Below are positions 4,623 through 7,336 of a stretch of 7,336 nucleotides of DNA, one piece after another; position 1 is the stretch's first letter, and each line of letters starts with the position of its first letter. Location of the stretch: NCBI GenBank assembly GCA_947306375.1, contig CAMZGJ010000059.1:1-7336 (forward strand), in the 5' to 3' direction. The translations under genes and the position numbers were made by a program. The notes under the pieces were generated by a model. That model saw only the letters and a list, made by a program, of their open reading frames with translations, was not told where the DNA came from and made no database searches. The DNA comes from an uncultured Spirochaetales bacterium (GTDB taxonomy: Bacteria > Spirochaetota > Spirochaetia > Sphaerochaetales > Sphaerochaetaceae).

Positions 4623-5099
4623 ATGACGGATAACACGGATAAAACCGAGCTCAGGCGCATTTACATAAAGCTCAACAGACCGGCAAAACTGGAAGAGGTG
4701 AAGCTGGACGGTTATGAAATGCTCATTGCATATCAGAGCCTGCCCAATGAGGTGGATGTGAATCCTGTCATGGAGAAGGCCCTCTCACGCGGAATGAAGG
4801 TTGCAGTACCGGCTCTGGAGCCGGGGCACTTTGCTCTGATAGACAGGGTTGTCTGTCCCGTTCAGGGACCGGAGTTTGACATAAGCGGTGTAAAAGAAAA
4901 GGCTCTCATGCTGGTGCCCGCCCTGGCTTACACGCAGGACGGAACAAGACTGGGACGCGGAGGCGGCTGGTATGACAGAGCTCTGGCAAGATGCCCTGAG
5001 AACGTGCTCAAGTGTGGGGTGTGCAGAAAGGAAGCCATTGCGCAAAGCCTCCCCCAGGAAAGATTTGACATGAAGGTGGACAGGGTTTATTCGGTCTGA
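4623..5099 (+). CDS. 5-formyltetrahydrofolate cyclo-ligase (compact form)
   Basis: This cytosolic enzyme converts 5-formyltetrahydrofolate and ATP to 5,10-methenyltetrahydrofolate, removing a dead-end folate formed by serine hydroxymethyltransferase. The signature region LVPALAY..DGTRLGRGGGWYDRAL (about 97-121) is clear, including the glycine-rich ATP-binding loop and the YDR. KTELRR near the N-terminus (7-12), EVDVNPVMEKAL (43-54) followed by KVAVPAL (59-65), and the C-terminal FDMKVDRVYSV also fit. At 158 residues it is shorter than the usual 180-200. The helix between the N-terminal LR motif and the YQS strand is about 13-15 residues shorter than in E. coli YgfA, and the central part is also brief. 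No frameshift is apparent and the family motifs remain, so it is likely functional. The last 13 bp overlap the 3' end of the convergent transporter gene. Confidence 0.9.
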   Translation: MTDNTDKTELRRIYIKLNRPAKLEEVKLDGYEMLIAYQSLPNEVDVNPVMEKALSRGMKVAVPALEPGHFALIDRVVCPVQGPEFDISGVKEKALMLVPALAYTQDGTRLGRGGGWYDRALARCPENVLKCGVCRKEAIAQSLPQERFDMKVDRVYSV

Positions 5100-5974
5100 A
5101 TCAGGCTCTGGGCCACAATACAGGAACTTATTATCATTGCTCCGAGAATGCCGGCTGTGCTGAGGTGCTCATTTACAAGAAAATTGGCCAGCACGGTGGT
5201 CAGGATGGGGTAGCTGCACTGCAGAACGCCCACTGTCTTGGGTGAGACCTTCATTAAGGCAACATTCTGCAGAAGATAAGCAACAACAGAACCTATTAGG
5301 GAATTGAACAGAAGGATTCCCATAATGACGGGTGTGAAGAACGCGCCCTGCCAGGGTGTGGAGAAATCGCCGGTTGCAAGACCGGCGGAAACGGAGAGCA
5401 CAAGGCCTACCGTCATCTGTACAAAGGTGAGAGTCTGCGGGTGGATGTGGTGCAGTGCGTCTGCCCCGAAGACCAGCGAGATGGCGGCAAGGAGGGCGCA
5501 GCAGAGGGCCACGGCTTCCCCCGGTCCGAAGCCGGTCAGGCCGCCGCGGGCGCAGAAGAGATACAGGCCGCCGACCAGTGGCAGGTGGATGCACAGGTCT
5601 TTGAGCGTGTAGGGGCGGCGGAAGAAGATTACCATCAGAAGCGGCGCAATTATGGCAGAGAGGCTTTTGAGGAAGGCGTAGTTGGTGGCCGCCGTTGCGT
5701 TGATTGCAACTCCGCTGAGCAGGATGGACAGGCCCAGGCAGATGCCGGAAAGTCCGTAAGTCCTGAACGGTACGGTTTTGAGGTCTTCAATAATTGTTTT
5801 ACCATAAATGAGTAACAGGACAACGGAGGTCAGACCGAAGCGGAAGGTCATGAAGATGTAGACCGGCACCGTCTGATAGACAATCTTGCTGAAAACGTCT
5901 ATGGCGGCAAAGATTACGCCCTGAAGAACTATCAGTAAACTGTATTTTCTGTTGTCCGTGCTGCCGTGCTGCAT
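5087..5974 (-). CDS. EamA/DMT-superfamily transporter
   Basis: This inner-membrane protein has ten predicted helices and is probably a metabolite or amino-acid exporter. Its 295 residues match the family norm. It consists of two EamA repeats. The first (about 11-142) opens YSLLIVLQGVIFAAIDVFSK and ends LPLVGGLYLF. The second (about 150-292) includes NVALMKVSPKTVGVLQCSYP (237-256) and VNEHL with the conserved Glu269. The substrate cannot be told from sequence. The reading frame is open back to 6283, but the first 103 codons are antisense to the M20 gene and look nothing like the family. The ATG at 5974 places the first helix correctly, has GGAG 10 nt upstream and lies 15 nt after the expected start of a good promoter. 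The gene is divergent from the M20 amidohydrolase gene. A shared pathway is possible but inferred. Confidence 0.9.
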   Translation of the reverse strand: MQHGSTDNRKYSLLIVLQGVIFAAIDVFSKIVYQTVPVYIFMTFRFGLTSVVLLLIYGKTIIEDLKTVPFRTYGLSGICLGLSILLSGVAINATAATNYAFLKSLSAIIAPLLMVIFFRRPYTLKDLCIHLPLVGGLYLFCARGGLTGFGPGEAVALCCALLAAISLVFGADALHHIHPQTLTFVQMTVGLVLSVSAGLATGDFSTPWQGAFFTPVIMGILLFNSLIGSVVAYLLQNVALMKVSPKTVGVLQCSYPILTTVLANFLVNEHLSTAGILGAMIISSCIVAQSLIQTE

Positions 5975-5995
5975 CCTGCCTGTTCTCCGCCCTGT

Positions 5996-6024
5996 ATGAT
6001 ACAGCGGCGTGCCGGCAGTATCAA
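5996..6024 (-). promoter_or_regulatory. Sigma-70-type promoter of the EamA transporter gene, with inverted repeat
   Basis: On the minus strand TTGATA (6024-6019) and TATCAT (6001-5996), each one base from consensus, are separated by exactly 17 bp. The start near 5989 gives a 15-nt leader. An inverted repeat TGATAC-N15-GTATCA (5997-6002 and 6018-6023) overlaps both promoter boxes, so a repressor binding it would block transcription. Confidence 0.65.
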
Positions 6025-6026
6025 TA

Positions 6027-6058
6027 TTGACAGAAACAGTTTTTATGTGCTTTATAAA
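6027..6058 (+). promoter_or_regulatory. Probable promoter of the M20 amidohydrolase gene
   Basis: A perfect TTGACA (6027-6032) is followed by TATAAA (6053-6058) at 20 bp, longer than ideal. TTTATA at 18 bp is a weaker alternative. The -35 is 2 bp from the -35 of the divergent transporter promoter, and both overlap the palindrome TCAATATTGA (6021-6030). The two genes could respond to one regulator. Confidence 0.45.
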
Positions 6059-6076
6059 AGATTTATAAGGAATGAA

Positions 6077-7264
6077 ATGGACAAAGAAACAGACTTTTTT
6101 CCCATCGCCCTGCGTGCGGAGCTTGACCTGCTGAGGCAGGACCTTCACAAGCACCCGGAGCTTGGCAACAGGGAATACTATACAAGCGCGCTTCTTGAAA
6201 AGACGCTCACTGAACTTGGCTTGGAAGTGCACCGCATGCTGGACACCGCCCTTGTGGCCACGCTTCACGGCACAGGTCCTCACCGCAACGCCCGAAAGCC
6301 CCTCAGGGTTGCACTGCGCGCGGACATGGACGCCCTGCCGTTAACGGAGACCACGGGGTGCGCCTTCTCATCTGAAAACCCGGGGGTCATGCACGCCTGC
6401 GGTCACGATATCCACATGACTGCCGCAGTGGGAACTGCGGCGATACTCTCAAAGCACCCGAACCTCCTCAACGGAGATGTTGTCTTTCTGTTCCAGCCGG
6501 ATGAGGAGGGAGCAGGCGGGGCTCAGAGGATGATAGACAAAGGGGCTGTTGAGGGAGTGAGCGCAGTCTTCGGAGGGCACGTCAATCCGGAAATCCCCCT
6601 GGGAAAAATAGGAATAAAGTACGGAGCCTTCTATGCCGCATCAGATGTGGTTTCAGTCACGGTCCACGGAAAAGCAGCCCACAGTTCAACCCCAGAAAAG
6701 GGTGCGGATGCCCTTCTTGCCGCAGCGGAGATGGTTACTCTTCTCTGTGACCTCAGCCCCTCCTCGGGAGACCGGGCAGTTCTTACCTTTGGCGAGTTCA
6801 GAAGCGGCAACGTCTGCAACGTGATTGCGGACACGGCTTATTTTTCCGGAATCCTGCGCACATTCGGGCAGGAAAACGTCAGGGGCATGAGAAAGAAGAT
6901 TGTTGATACAATTGCAGGCATCTGTACCCTCAAAAATGTTACCGCGGACATTGACATAGGCAAGTCCTACGGCGGTGTGGTGAACACTGAAGAGGAGACA
7001 AGGCTTTTTGAAGAATGTGCGCGCAGGATAATGGGTGACGAGAACGTTGTTGTAATGCAGCAGCCCAAGATGGGAACCGAGGACTTCGGATACTTTACGG
7101 ACGCATGCGGGGCAGGCTCATTCCTCAACATAGGTACGGGCACGGATATGCCTCAGGCTGTACACACTCCTGAATACCTTCCGGACATCTCTGCCGCATA
7201 CAACGCCGCTGCGGTGTACAGCACAACACTGATTGAATACCTGAACCAACACTCATGCATCTGA
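6077..7264 (+). CDS. M20-family amidohydrolase (AmiA/HipO-like N-acyl-amino-acid hydrolase)
   Basis: This is a metal-dependent cytoplasmic hydrolase that removes acyl groups from N-acylated amino acids or related amides; the exact substrate is unknown. Its 395 residues are standard. Family motifs appear in order: DLHKHPELG (22-30), RADMDALPL (81-89), HACGHDIH (106-113), FQPDEEG (139-145), GGHVNPEIPLGKI (166-178), the dimerisation domain from about 187 with HSSTPEKGAD (202-211), GTEDFGYF (333-340) and AVHTPEY (361-367). Predicted metal ligands are Cys108, His110, Glu144, His168 and His363, with Glu143 as catalytic base. The usual FQPAEE reads FQPDEE and the usual HAAxPHxG reads HSSTPEKG, both conservative departures. 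The start at 6077 has AAGGA (6067-6071) five bases upstream. The in-frame ATG at 5966 is rejected because those 37 codons cover the divergent promoter region. Confidence 0.93.
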   Translation: MDKETDFFPIALRAELDLLRQDLHKHPELGNREYYTSALLEKTLTELGLEVHRMLDTALVATLHGTGPHRNARKPLRVALRADMDALPLTETTGCAFSSENPGVMHACGHDIHMTAAVGTAAILSKHPNLLNGDVVFLFQPDEEGAGGAQRMIDKGAVEGVSAVFGGHVNPEIPLGKIGIKYGAFYAASDVVSVTVHGKAAHSSTPEKGADALLAAAEMVTLLCDLSPSSGDRAVLTFGEFRSGNVCNVIADTAYFSGILRTFGQENVRGMRKKIVDTIAGICTLKNVTADIDIGKSYGGVVNTEEETRLFEECARRIMGDENVVVMQQPKMGTEDFGYFTDACGAGSFLNIGTGTDMPQAVHTPEYLPDISAAYNAAAVYSTTLIEYLNQHSCI

Positions 7265-7336
7265 CTGCAGTTCCGCCCGGGAGAGTAAAAATCCACGAAT
7301 CAGGCAGAACACTTCCGCCTGGAAGAGAAAAAACCA
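7255..7336 (+). CDS. Possible start of a further reading frame, cut by the right edge
   Basis: An ATG at 7255, overlapping the last 10 nt of the amidohydrolase gene, opens a frame that stays open to the window end (27 codons, MHLTAVPPGRVKIHESGR onward). No ribosome binding site is visible before the ATG and I do not recognise the peptide. The short imperfect repeat PPGRVKI / PPGREKT lies in this frame. It could be a translationally coupled gene, or a chance frame with the true start further right. Confidence 0.25.
   Translation, partial: MHLTAVPPGRVKIHESGRTLPPGREKT
7271..7336 (+). repeat. Imperfect direct repeat with 42-nt period
   Basis: TTCCGCCCGGGAGAGTAAAA (from 7271) recurs as TTCCGCCTGGAAGAGAAAAA (from 7313). 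Over 24 bases about 19 match. The period is a multiple of three. The second copy ends at the window edge, so the copy number is unknown. Confidence 0.5.

Noticed and set aside
5966..6076. N-terminal extension of the M20 amidohydrolase to 5966
   Set aside because: The extension overlaps the transporter start and both promoters. AAGGA five bases before 6077 marks the true start.
5975..6283. N-terminal extension of the EamA transporter frame back to 6283
   Set aside because: The extra 103 codons are antisense to the M20 gene, lack membrane or family character, and would cross both divergent promoters. The ATG at 5974 fits the family length and promoter.
1..7336. Mobile element, prophage, CRISPR array or defence system
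   Set aside because: No transposase, integrase, terminal repeats, spacer arrays or defence-type domains are seen. Gene content is ordinary chromosomal.

Overview
The window looks like chromosome of a Gram-negative bacterium of about 50% GC. The best guess for its origin is a spirochaete, probably a Treponema-like host-associated species. That guess rests on a lipoprotein with a loose lipobox, a methionine tRNA that does not encode CCA, a sigma-54-type promoter and the general look of the proteins. No single marker gene settles it. I see no phage, insertion sequence, CRISPR array or plasmid gene.

Layout, left to right. (1) 1-1786, minus strand: a potassium-uptake pair, trkA followed by the start of trkH. 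They are joined by a 1-nt stop/start overlap, and trkH runs off the left edge. trkA has its own promoter, placed so that the mRNA would begin at or next to the ATG. (2) 1841-3192, minus: a two-gene unit of a HAD-type phosphatase lipoprotein and a 70-residue two-helix membrane protein, ending in a strong intrinsic terminator. (3) 3193-3400: gene-free DNA with an AT-rich palindrome and a 12-nt segment complementary to the T-arm of the adjacent tRNA. (4) 3399-3548, minus: an initiator-type tRNA-Met(CAU) with promoter and terminator. (5) 3561-4288, plus: the regulatory highlight, a small heat-shock protein gene (Hsp20). It has an excellent -24/-12 (sigma-54) promoter, three dyads spaced about 40 bp apart upstream, a hairpin at the predicted 5' end of the mRNA and a strong terminator. 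(6) 4382-4566, plus: an unrecognised acidic microprotein gene of 33 or 41 codons with its own terminator. (7) 4591-5099, plus: a compact 5-formyltetrahydrofolate cyclo-ligase, overlapping tail-to-tail by 13 bp with (8) 5087-5974, minus: an EamA/DMT ten-helix transporter. (9) 6077-7264, plus: an M20-family amidohydrolase transcribed divergently from the transporter, with nearly touching -35 boxes. (10) The right edge holds the possible start of another reading frame with an in-frame imperfect 42-nt repeat.

Most genes are housekeeping or physiology: K+ homeostasis, translation initiation, proteostasis, one-carbon repair, and small-molecule transport with acyl-amino-acid hydrolysis. The divergent transporter/amidohydrolase pair may work together on one substrate, but this is inferred from position only. 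The least ordinary part is the hsp20 control region, which implies activation by an unidentified enhancer-binding protein rather than classical CIRCE/HrcA or sigma-32 control.
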